From: an uncultured Bacteroidales bacterium
Lineage (GTDB): Bacteria > Bacteroidota > Bacteroidia > Bacteroidales > WCHB1-69
Assembly: GCA_947169105.1 (NCBI GenBank)
Contig: CAMVOL010000010.1
Coordinates: forward strand, 1 to 64,000
Direction: 5' to 3'
Length of the DNA stretch: 64,000 bases
Made by a program: the position numbers and the translations under genes. Below are positions 1 through 6,979 of the stretch, piece by piece. A model generated the notes under the pieces. The model was not told where the DNA came from. It was given only the letters and a program-made list of their open reading frames with translations, and did no database searches. Within the stretch, counting starts at the first letter, position 1, and every line of letters starts with the position of its first letter.

Positions 1-808
1 CTTCTCTGCCTTCTTCTCTGCCTTCTTCTCTGCCTTCTTCTCTGCCTTCTTCACGCCCTTTCTCAAAAAACGCCTTAGCAGCCGTCTCCCGGGCGTACTC
101 CACTGCACGCTTCACGTCCTCATATTCCAAAACACTTTTCTGATAATTGTCTTTTTCCATAGCTGTCAATTTTGAGATTCTACATTCGTCCAGCAACTCT
201 TGAAAGAAAGCAGGCTGCTTTTCGTAATCGCTCTCATCCATATCGGGCATATTCTTCAGCACGTTCAGCCAGTTCAGCATCTCTTCCGTCAGGTCGGATT
301 GTCGGGCGGCAAAATTACACAATTTTATGAAAAATATTCCCACCTTCTGCGTCAATATTTCATTGTTCTGGTCTTTCAAAAAAACGGCGTGGAAAAACTG
401 GTCTCTTTTTCGGTATTCCTGTAAGTCGAAATCAAGGATGTTGACCGAGTAACTCGGAAGAATTTGGTAGTTCAGCTGACCACGTTCCAGGCTAGCACTG
501 ATGGCACGACTGAGGTAGAAGATGCTCCGTTCGGCATAGTCCGGCTGCGGCGCTTTCTGCATCTCGATGATGAACTGCCTATCCTCCTTATCTTTGCAGA
601 GGAGGTCGAAAACCGCCTTCTTCTCCGCTTCAACCATACCATAGTATTCTGTGGGCAAATATGTTACATCCACAATCTCGCCCGTATATTTTGATACGAA
701 GCAGTTGAGGAAGCGGATGAGGAACCGTTTGTTCTGCTCGGTTCCGAAAATCTTCTTGAAGGAAAAATCCGTCGTGGGGATTTGGAAAATATTTTTTCTC
801 TGTTCCAT
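1..808 (-). CDS. Rpn/PDDEXK_2-family nuclease, 3' end beyond the window
   Basis: This is absent from the ORF track because it runs off the left edge; I translated it from the minus strand. The ATG at 808 gives MEQRKNIFQIPTTDFSFKKIFG, the usual opening of the Rpn (recombination-promoting nuclease, PF12784-like) family formerly called transposase-like. The PD-(D/E)xK core is visible: an Asp near residue 68 (AVFDLL) and FIIEMQ near 79-84. The visible C-terminal end is a Gly-Arg-Glu-Glu tandem repeat (EKGREEGREEGRE) coded by four 12-bp units, typical of this family and prone to length change. The start lies about 25 nt behind a TATCTTTG promoter element. These proteins are linked to RecA-independent recombination or phage defence; the role here is inferred. 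Confidence 0.85.
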   Translation of the reverse strand, partial: MEQRKNIFQIPTTDFSFKKIFGTEQNKRFLIRFLNCFVSKYTGEIVDVTYLPTEYYGMVEAEKKAVFDLLCKDKEDRQFIIEMQKAPQPDYAERSIFYLSRAISASLERGQLNYQILPSYSVNILDFDLQEYRKRDQFFHAVFLKDQNNEILTQKVGIFFIKLCNFAARQSDLTEEMLNWLNVLKNMPDMDESDYEKQPAFFQELLDECRISKLTAMEKDNYQKSVLEYEDVKRAVEYARETAAKAFFEKGREEGREEGREEGREEGRE

Positions 809-841
809 ATTTGTAGAATAATTTGATGTATTAATTTTCTA

Positions 842-849
842 CAAAGATA
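842..849 (-). promoter_or_regulatory. Bacteroidetes -7 promoter element for the Rpn gene
   Basis: CAAAGATA on the plus strand is TATCTTTG on the minus strand, matching the TAnnTTTG -7 element. A transcription start about 7 nt downstream would give a leader of some 25 nt before the ATG at 808. Confidence 0.6.
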
Positions 850-1071
850 CGACATCCACCACCCCTTTGTCAAGAGGTCAAATTTCTGACAAACAAGTAG
901 TTGAAAAGTTGCAGTTTTACATCTAAAAGTGGTAGAATTCCGGCGATAAAAAGCAAAAGCACTGCCCCGACAAGGCAGTTGATAAATTGTTGAAAAAAAA
1001 TTAGTGACCGCGAATTACAACAATTGCGCGAAATTCCTGTAACCATTTGATCCAGAAAAAAAATAAAGACG
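850..1071. other. Intergenic stretch, nothing firm
   Basis: This AT-rich spacer holds only a doubtful overlapping 78-codon ORF (870-1106 minus) with no start signal or recognisable sequence. It contains a CCGCGAATTAC string that recurs near 58983, so part of it may be an old dispersed repeat. Confidence 0.4.
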
Positions 1072-1527
1072 TTATTTAGGGCTATTTTTCTTATTCCTAT
1101 TTGCAAAGTCTCTTTTTATGATATTGTTGATGACCCGTTGCAATTCTTCATCATACAGCACACATCGTCCATTTTTTTCCATAGCACTTCTCCCATCAGA
1201 AAAAATCATATCATATTCTTGGCTATGGGGCTTTAAAACCACAATTTTTTGTGTAACTTCTGGAAATTTACAACTATCCGAGGCATTTGCATAAACAAGA
1301 GAATCTATGTGTGAGGAGATAAAATTATATGTTGATGAATCTGAGACATACACCCATATAGATCTCCTATGATTAAACATATAACCCTGAACTGCACATG
1401 GTGTCAATACGATTTCTTGAGGGTCATAATAATAAATATAGATATGCTGTGCTTTTAAAGCATTCAGTGTCATCAGTTCCATTATGACAATACATAACAA
1501 CTTTGCAATATTATGTTTTTTCAACAT
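1072..1527 (-). CDS. Hypothetical secreted protein
   Basis: I chose the ATG at 1527 over that at 1539 because MLKKHNIAKLLCIVIMELMTLNALKAQ then forms a clean signal peptide with cleavage after ALKA. The remaining roughly 125 residues are Tyr- and Ser-rich (HIYIYYYDPQEIVL) and contain no motif I recognise. There is no lipobox, membrane segment or sorting domain, so a small periplasmic or surface protein is the best guess. It sits between the Rpn gene and a broken lipoprotein-like gene, in an AT-rich stretch unlike the GC-richer genes from 2.2 kb on. Function unknown. Confidence 0.6.
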   Translation of the reverse strand: MLKKHNIAKLLCIVIMELMTLNALKAQHIYIYYYDPQEIVLTPCAVQGYMFNHRRSIWVYVSDSSTYNFISSHIDSLVYANASDSCKFPEVTQKIVVLKPHSQEYDMIFSDGRSAMEKNGRCVLYDEELQRVINNIIKRDFANRNKKNSPK

Positions 1528-1687
1528 TTTGATTGACATTTTTTTATTCAGTGCGAGTAATTACCATTTCCCATTTTGTCCGATTAGTCCCGAAATTTTC
1601 AAAGCGATTTCACCTTAAGTCAACATTTTTTTCTTTTGGGAATACCCATGAATGAACATAGGTGAGGAGTTTGTCACTGCACTTGCG

Positions 1688-2173
1688 TCATTTCCTCTCG
1701 ATCATCTTGACATCTTTCCGCCCTTTTAGCTCACGTACTTTGCATGGGTATCCAACAAAATTTTTACGGGCAAAACGTAGTACGGTTTCAATGATTTTCT
1801 CCATTTCAACAGTATCTGTAGATGGAATTTTATCGCCATAGCACATCCATTTACCTGAAAAGTATCGGGTGAATGGGAATCTCGTTCCTGATGTGTCTAT
1901 AATTTCTGCCCATATTGAACTGGCTTGACGAACACGCGCATGACACCATCCGGCGGTATCCGCTTGTTTTTGGTTATATTCAATGTCAAGGTCTATTGTT
2001 AAAGTAATTTCTACAGGATTTGATATTTCCATCCAAATGGTATCAGGTGATCTTTCCTTTACAAGGCAAAAAGTCCAGAAATCTCTCCCGTCACAAGTAG
2101 TATCTAAATCTTACCCTATTAGAACAAATGGCGTCGCAATAATGACGAATAAAACTAATACTATTTTTTTTCA
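1688..2173 (-). pseudogene. Broken gene for a small exported protein
   Basis: The ORF track gives 114 codons from an internal ATG at 2032, but the same frame stays open to 2110 and reads protein-like (CDGRDFWTFCLVKERSPDTIW), ending at an in-frame TAA at 2111-2113. Beyond that stop the frame still encodes a signal-peptide core, IVLVLFVIIATPFVLIG, which would be preceded by ATG AAA AAA if the run of eight A at 2164-2171 were seven. Two lesions, a stop and a slip in a homopolymer, therefore separate the export signal from the body. Either this is a decaying gene or the assembly has errors here. The body has no recognised domain. Confidence 0.5.
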
Positions 2174-2195
2174 TGGCTGTTTCTCCGACTGTCCG

Positions 2196-2873
2196 CTAGG
2201 TTGTCCGTTCCCAATGTATCGGTTCCTGGCCGTTTTGCACCAGAATCTGGTTTGTCTGGGAGAAGTGGCGGCAGCCGAAGAAGCCGCGGTAGGCCGACAG
2301 TGGCGACGGGTGCGGGGCGGTGAGAATATAATGTTTGGAAGCGTCAATAAGCTGGACCTTCGCCTGCGCGTACGAACCCCACAGCAGAAAGACGATGCCG
2401 CTCCGCTTTTCCGAAAGGCGCGAAATCGCGGCGTCGGTGAAGGTTTCCCAGCCGTGCCGCTGGTGCGAACCCGCCTGATGCGCCCGCACCGTCAGCGTGG
2501 CGTTCAACAGCAGCACCCCCTGACGCGCCCAACCCTCCAAGTTGCCCGTCGGCGGCACCGGAACCCCGAGGTCCGACTGCAACTCCTGGAAGATGTTCAT
2601 CAGCGAAGGCGGAAACTTCGTACCCGGCATCACCGAAAAACACAATCCGTGTGCCTGCCCCGGCTCGTGGTAAGGATCCTGCCCGAGGATCACCACCTTC
2701 ACCTTGTCAAACGGGGTCAGATCGAACGCATTGAAAATCAACGGTCCCGGAGGATAAACCGGAAACTGCCGCTTCTCCGCAATCAGAAACCGCTTCAGCT
2801 CCTCAAAATAGGGCGCCGCAAACTGATCCGCCAGCTCCCGTTTCCAAGACTCCTCAATCACCGGATTAATCAT
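2196..2873 (-). CDS. ung: Uracil-DNA glycosylase
   Basis: Family 1 uracil-DNA glycosylase of 225 residues, the normal length. It removes uracil from DNA to start base-excision repair. The water-activating motif GQDPYH is at residues 64-69, the uracil-binding LLLNATLTVR at about 121-130, and the minor-groove loop HPSPLSAYRGF with catalytic His near 188. The ATG at 2873 is the only start giving the usual N-terminus. Immediately upstream lies a CAAGTT repeat array that occupies the place where a leader or promoter should be. The gene is unrelated in function to its permease neighbour. Confidence 0.96.
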   Translation of the reverse strand: MINPVIEESWKRELADQFAAPYFEELKRFLIAEKRQFPVYPPGPLIFNAFDLTPFDKVKVVILGQDPYHEPGQAHGLCFSVMPGTKFPPSLMNIFQELQSDLGVPVPPTGNLEGWARQGVLLLNATLTVRAHQAGSHQRHGWETFTDAAISRLSEKRSGIVFLLWGSYAQAKVQLIDASKHYILTAPHPSPLSAYRGFFGCRHFSQTNQILVQNGQEPIHWERTT

Positions 2874-3082
2874 AGTTACAAGTTCATCAAGTTTATCAAG
2901 TTACAAGTTCATCAAGTTTATCAAGTTACAAGTTTAGAGTTAAGATGTGAAGTGATAAATGTTTGTTTATCCCTTTTTAGTTTCTTCGTTTCTTAACTTC
3001 TTAGTTTATTTACTCCTTTCATCTTTTCATCCCTTCATCTTATAATCGTATCCTCACTTCTCACTTTTTCAATTTTCCGTTT
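2874..3082. repeat. CAAGTTCAT/CAAGTTTAT repeat array plus low-complexity spacer
   Basis: From about 2876 to 2936, near-identical units CAAGTTCAT, CAAGTTTAT and a shortened CAAGTTA alternate (for example CAAGTTCATCAAGTTTAT occurs twice). The rest, to 3082, is pyrimidine-rich (TTTCATCTTTTCATCCCTTC) and ends in a TTTTCAATTTTC motif shared with 57271-57301. Related arrays are at 4405, 33974, 50602 and 53978. No gene is seen here. Confidence 0.75.
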
Positions 3083-4402
3083 TCAGTTTTCAATTTTCCG
3101 TTCGTGTTTATACCGGAAGCAGACGGCGAACAGGATGGCGACGACGAGGGCGAAGCCAGCGAAGATCAGCCACGCGCTGCGCCAGTCACCGACAAGGTAA
3201 CCGTTTTCCCAATGGCAGAAATTATGAATCACCTTACCGGCAGCGAGAGTACCGATAGTAGCACCTAACCCATTTGTCATCAGCATAAAAAGTCCTTGCG
3301 CCGAAGCTTTTATGTTCGGGTCACATTCCTGATCCACAAACATCGCCCCCGACACATTGAAAAAGTCAAAGGCCACCCCGTAAACGATACAGGAGAGGAC
3401 GAATAGCAGCACACCCGGCATGGCAGGACTTCCGATGCCAAAGAAGCCGAATCGGAGCACCCACGCGAACATGGCAATCAGCATCACCACCTTGATGCCA
3501 TAGCGGCGCAGGAAGAAGGGGATCAGCAAAATACACAGTGCTTCAGCAATTTGCGAAAGCGACACCAGCATAGTGGCGTTGTTGGCTGCGAACGTATCGG
3601 CCAGCATCGGATCGCTCTTGAAGTGGGTGAGGAACGGCGTGGCAAATCCGTTGGTCACCTGCAGCGACATACCCAGCAGCATCGAAAAGATGAAAAACAG
3701 AGCCATCTTTTTGGTCTTGAACAATTTGAAAGCGTTCAGACCCAAAGTTTCCACCAGCGATTCGGATTCTTTCTTCACGATTTTGCATTGCGGCAAAGTC
3801 AGGCAATAGAGGAAAAGCACCAAGCTCACAATGCCAGATACAAGGAACTGGTAATAAGTATATTGGAATTTCCCGGGATTGGCCTCCAGCGTGAATCCGA
3901 AACTGCCGTCGTTCAGGAAGGCACAGTTGACGAACCACATGGTGGCAATGAAACCGACAGTGCCGAAAACACGAATGGGCGGGAAGTCCTTGACCGTATC
4001 CATCCCATTGTCTTTCAGGATGGTAAATGCCGTCGTATTGGACAGTGCCAGCGTCGGCATATAGAAAGCCACACTCAGTGTGTATAGCGCCATAAAGGCG
4101 GCTTGGTCCGGCACAACGCCCGCCACATCAGCCTGCCAGCCCATATAGAACAGCCCCACCATCGTGGCACCGGCAATCAGATGACAGATGCCGAGCAACC
4201 GCTGGGGCTGCACCCATTTGTCACCCACAATACCCAAAAGGGTGGGCATAAAAATCGAAACAAATCCTTGGATAGCGTAGAACCACGGGATGGCATGTCC
4301 CATTTCCGCACTTCCCAAATAGTTGCCCATACAGGTCAGATAAGCCCCCCAAGCAGCAAACTCGAGGAAGTTCATAATAATCAGTCTGATTTTCAGTTGC
4401 AT
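3083..4402 (-). CDS. NupG-like nucleoside:H+ symporter (MFS)
   Basis: A 439-residue, 12-segment integral membrane protein. The opening MNFLEFAAWGAYLTCMGNYL, the central block FPPIRVFGTVGFIATMWFVN and the late GVAFDFFNVSGAMFVDQE are hallmarks of the NupG/XapB nucleoside permease group of the major facilitator superfamily, common in Bacteroidales. It would import purine and pyrimidine nucleosides with protons across the inner membrane. It follows the FAH-family gene on the same strand with a 67-bp gap filled by a CAAGTT repeat array directly before its ATG. Substrate range cannot be read from sequence. Confidence 0.85.
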   Translation of the reverse strand: MQLKIRLIIMNFLEFAAWGAYLTCMGNYLGSAEMGHAIPWFYAIQGFVSIFMPTLLGIVGDKWVQPQRLLGICHLIAGATMVGLFYMGWQADVAGVVPDQAAFMALYTLSVAFYMPTLALSNTTAFTILKDNGMDTVKDFPPIRVFGTVGFIATMWFVNCAFLNDGSFGFTLEANPGKFQYTYYQFLVSGIVSLVLFLYCLTLPQCKIVKKESESLVETLGLNAFKLFKTKKMALFFIFSMLLGMSLQVTNGFATPFLTHFKSDPMLADTFAANNATMLVSLSQIAEALCILLIPFFLRRYGIKVVMLIAMFAWVLRFGFFGIGSPAMPGVLLFVLSCIVYGVAFDFFNVSGAMFVDQECDPNIKASAQGLFMLMTNGLGATIGTLAAGKVIHNFCHWENGYLVGDWRSAWLIFAGFALVVAILFAVCFRYKHERKIEN

Positions 4403-4404
4403 AA

Positions 4405-4456
4405 CAACGGGTTTATAAAGTTTGTCAAGTTACAAGTTTATCAAGTTACAAGTTAA
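4405..4456. repeat. CAAGTT repeat array before the permease gene
   Basis: The stretch reads GTTTATAAAGTTTGTCAAGTT followed by ACAAGTTTATCAAGTTACAAGTT, the same units as the array at 2876. It abuts the permease ATG on the minus strand, so it forms the 5' untranslated region or intercistronic spacer. Confidence 0.7.
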
Positions 4457-4469
4457 AAGTAATAGGTAA

Positions 4470-5081
4470 TTATTTGATTTTGAAATCTAGCAGTTTCCGG
4501 CCTTCGAGAAACCCTTCCAGACGGTCGTTGATGGCCACCTTGCCGACCCCTTTCGGCGTGCCGGTGAAAAGGACATCGCCCGCCTCCAGCGTAAGGAACT
4601 GCGACACATGGGCGATGATTCTGTCAATGGAGAATAGCATTTCGCCGCTGTTGCCGCTTTGGACGGTCGTGCCGTTCAAATCCAGATGGAAGTTCAGATT
4701 GTTGAGGTCGGTAAACTGGTCTTTTTCAATAAATTGGCTAATGACAGCGGAGCCGTCGAAGGCTTTGGCGATTTCCCACGGGTCGCCGCGTTCGATGCAC
4801 TTTTTCTGCAAGTCTCGCGCCGTGAAGTCGATACCGAGTCCAATTTCATGGTAATAGGTGTGGGCTTCCGTCTCCCGGATGTTTTTCCCTACCTTGTCGA
4901 TACGGACGAGAATCTCCACCTCATACTCCACCTGCTGCGAAAAGTCGGGCAAGGGGAACGGACGGTTATCCGTAATCACCGAAGTATCGGGCTTCAGGAA
5001 AAAAGTCGGATTTTCCGGCACCTGATGTCCCAATTCTTTGATGTGTGGGAGGTAGTTCCGACCGATACAGATGATTTTCAT
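4470..5081 (-). CDS. Fumarylacetoacetate hydrolase (FAH) family protein
   Basis: A single-domain 203-residue member of the FAH superfamily (YisK/FAHD1-like size). IICIGRNYLPHIKELG is the usual opening; the metal-binding acidic set appears as EYEVEI near residue 53-58 and the later GIDFTARDLQ block; LEAGDVLFTGTPKGVG is the signature near the C-terminus. Relatives act as oxaloacetate decarboxylases, acylpyruvases or sugar-acid hydrolases, so the substrate is open. The start at 5081 lies 11 bp after the preceding barrel gene's stop, suggesting co-transcription from the promoter at 5912. Confidence 0.9.
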   Translation of the reverse strand: MKIICIGRNYLPHIKELGHQVPENPTFFLKPDTSVITDNRPFPLPDFSQQVEYEVEILVRIDKVGKNIRETEAHTYYHEIGLGIDFTARDLQKKCIERGDPWEIAKAFDGSAVISQFIEKDQFTDLNNLNFHLDLNGTTVQSGNSGEMLFSIDRIIAHVSQFLTLEAGDVLFTGTPKGVGKVAINDRLEGFLEGRKLLDFKIK

Positions 5082-5092
5082 TGCGTTATGAT

Positions 5093-5893
5093 TTAAAAAC
5101 AGATGCCGACCATAAACTCCACATTACCTGCGGTGGCACGCATGGCCTTCCCCGAGAGAAGGTTCGGTTCCGCCTTCTTGCCAAAGAAATTGACAAACGT
5201 ATGATCGTAGGTGGCATAGAAATAGACCCGGAAATCGTCCTTGATGACATATTCCAGTCCCAGCCCGATAAAGCCGGCCTCACGGAACCATGCCGTCTGT
5301 TTGGTGTACATATATTTATCCGTAGTCACTTTCCTTTCGGATGTCTCGTAGGTGTCGGAGGCTTTTGCCGTAAGACGGAAGCTGTGGAGGAAGCCGAACT
5401 GCGCCGCCACCACAACCCCCTTCATGCTGGGGGTTTTCAGCTTGATACCAGTCGGCAGAGAGAGATAGATGGCATTGTACTTGCGGACGACTTCCCCAAT
5501 ACCCACATTCTCAATAACATCCACAAAACGAAGTTTGCCGCCGGAGTGGGAAAAGAAGACACCGGTGGTGAAGTAGTAGTTGTTCTTGGTGGTGAAGTTG
5601 ATGTCGAGCGGGATGCCGTACCGCATGGTATTGACGATGCCGGCGCGGGTGACGGAGTCAGTGCGCGGGTTCAGCCAGCCAGGACCGATGCCGAAGGCGA
5701 CACCGAGCGTGACACGCTTTCCAAAGTCGGCATCGTGCGGACGGTGCGGGCGCGGATGACGGGGTTCACGGGGCGGACGGTCGCGGTAAACGCCCGTCCA
5801 CTGGTCGCCGCCGCCACCATTATCCGCTATCGGTGAAGCATTCACCCCACCAGCGAACAGCAGCAGTGCCATTAATAAAATCAGTTTTCTCAT
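5093..5893 (-). CDS. Outer-membrane beta-barrel protein, hypothetical
   Basis: The track start at 5914 falls inside the TACTTTTG promoter element, so translation must begin at the ATG at 5893 (MRKLILLMALLLFAGGVNAS), giving 266 residues with a signal peptide. A Pro/Arg/His-rich stretch follows (PPREPRHPRPHRPHD), then alternating aromatic/polar strands and a terminal Phe (FMVGICF), as expected of an outer-membrane barrel of the PorT/OMP_b-brl type. It heads a probable barrel-FAH-permease unit. Function unknown; the His/Arg-rich N-terminal linker might bind metal or surface polymer, which is speculation. Confidence 0.75.
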   Translation of the reverse strand: MRKLILLMALLLFAGGVNASPIADNGGGGDQWTGVYRDRPPREPRHPRPHRPHDADFGKRVTLGVAFGIGPGWLNPRTDSVTRAGIVNTMRYGIPLDINFTTKNNYYFTTGVFFSHSGGKLRFVDVIENVGIGEVVRKYNAIYLSLPTGIKLKTPSMKGVVVAAQFGFLHSFRLTAKASDTYETSERKVTTDKYMYTKQTAWFREAGFIGLGLEYVIKDDFRVYFYATYDHTFVNFFGKKAEPNLLSGKAMRATAGNVEFMVGICF

Positions 5894-5911
5894 ACGATAA
5901 GAATTGAGCCG

Positions 5912-5919
5912 CAAAAGTA
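5912..5919 (-). promoter_or_regulatory. -7 promoter element for the barrel/FAH/permease unit
   Basis: CAAAAGTA is TACTTTTG on the minus strand, an exact TAnnTTTG match about 19 nt before the ATG at 5893. It decides against the longer ORF-track start at 5914. Confidence 0.65.
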
Positions 5920-5964
5920 GTAATTTTTATAGAATGATTACATTTATCTGACGCTTTTGCATAG

Positions 5965-5992
5965 ATTCCGCCGACCTGAAAGTCGGCGGAAT
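5965..5992. terminator. Inverted repeat ATTCCGCCGAC/GTCGGCGGAAT
   Basis: An 11-bp perfect stem with a six-base loop (CTGAAA) lies between the YitT stop and the barrel-gene promoter region. A near-identical element with the same flanking GGTG occurs at 16112-16139, so it is a dispersed palindromic unit as well as a probable terminator. Confidence 0.65.
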
Positions 5993-5998
5993 GGTGTC

Positions 5999-6886
5999 CT
6001 ACGCCTCCGCTTTCTCCTTCAGCGAGGCGAAGCCGTTGCCCAAAACCTCGGAAGCCTCCAGCACCGACAGGAACGCCGCCGGGTCCGTTTCATGCACGTA
6101 GTGGATCAGCTGCGGGAGTTGCTTGCGGGAAACCGTCGTGTAGATGATTTTCTTGTCGGAATGGTTGTACATGCCTTCACCCTTGATGAAGGTGCCGCCA
6201 CGCTGCAGCTTCTGAAGGATGCAGTCCTTGATCTCCTCCGGCTTTTCGGAGATGATCATCACGGCCTTGCCCGACTGACCGCCGGCCACCACTTTGTCGA
6301 TGATGATGCCTTCGATGTAAATCACCAGCCACGAATAAAGCGGAATGGTCCAGTCTTTGAAAGCCACCAACGAAAGGAGGACGACGGTGGAGTCCACGAT
6401 GATGACCAGCTTGCCGACAGAGACGTGCTTCACGTACTTGGCGATAATCATGGCGATGATGTCGGTGCCGCCGGAAGTGGCTCGGGTCTTGAAGATGATG
6501 CCGAGTCCCAAGCCGATGAGGACCGAGCCGAACAGCACCAGAATCACGGTGGCGGCAGGATCGGAGACCAGCGGCTCGTAACCGTAAAAGTACTCAAGGA
6601 CGGAGATGAAGGCGGGCAGTGCCAGCACGCTCGCCACCGTCTTGGCCCCGAACTTCGGACCGAGCCACAATGTGCCTATGAGCAACAGCGGCAGGTCCAG
6701 ACAGAGACCCGACAAACCGATCGGGAAGTTGAACAAGTGGTGCAGGATGATAGCGATACCATACACGCCACCCGGCGCTAATTTCAGCGGAGACACGAAC
6801 ACTACGTATCCCACCGCCATAATGGCCGTGCCCAGTAATATCATACAGTAGTCTTTGACCAGTTCTTTTATTTTTGCTTTTTCCAT
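5999..6886 (-). CDS. YitT family membrane protein (DUF161 + DUF2179)
   Basis: A 295-residue protein with five or six N-terminal membrane helices (SPLKLAPGGVYGIAIILHH, then ATSGGTDIIAMIIAKY) and a soluble C-terminal DUF2179 domain from about 215 (GKAVMIISEKPEEI, IYTTVSRKQLPQLIHYV). This is the standard YitT layout. The family is proposed to be a small-molecule transporter or regulator, with no firmly assigned substrate. It is flanked by hairpins on both sides and so is probably transcribed alone. The ATG at 6886 gives MEKAKIKELVKDY, the usual cytoplasmic start. Confidence 0.9.
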   Translation of the reverse strand: MEKAKIKELVKDYCMILLGTAIMAVGYVVFVSPLKLAPGGVYGIAIILHHLFNFPIGLSGLCLDLPLLLIGTLWLGPKFGAKTVASVLALPAFISVLEYFYGYEPLVSDPAATVILVLFGSVLIGLGLGIIFKTRATSGGTDIIAMIIAKYVKHVSVGKLVIIVDSTVVLLSLVAFKDWTIPLYSWLVIYIEGIIIDKVVAGGQSGKAVMIISEKPEEIKDCILQKLQRGGTFIKGEGMYNHSDKKIIYTTVSRKQLPQLIHYVHETDPAAFLSVLEASEVLGNGFASLKEKAEA

Positions 6887-6926
6887 AATCTGCCGGAATT
6901 TTGTAATCTATTGCTTTTTTTCACCA

Positions 6927-6956
6927 AAAAAAGGCATTTTTTCAAATGCCTTTTTT
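6927..6956 (-). terminator. Rho-independent terminator after the OmpA-like gene
   Basis: AAAAAAGGCATTT and AAATGCCTTTTTT form a 13-bp stem around TTTC. The A and T tracts on the two sides allow it to work in either direction; it sits 24 bp past the OmpA-like stop. Confidence 0.8.
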
Positions 6957-6979
6957 CTATAATTTGGAAATCTAAAAGA

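Noticed and set aside
1-60. Tandem repeat suggesting a CRISPR or VNTR locus
   Set aside because: The 12-bp units are in frame inside the Rpn gene and encode Glu-Glu-Gly-Arg; there are no spacers.
870-1106. 78-codon minus-strand ORF
   Set aside because: No promoter or plausible start, overlaps the 3' end of the secreted hypothetical, and the translation lacks any pattern.
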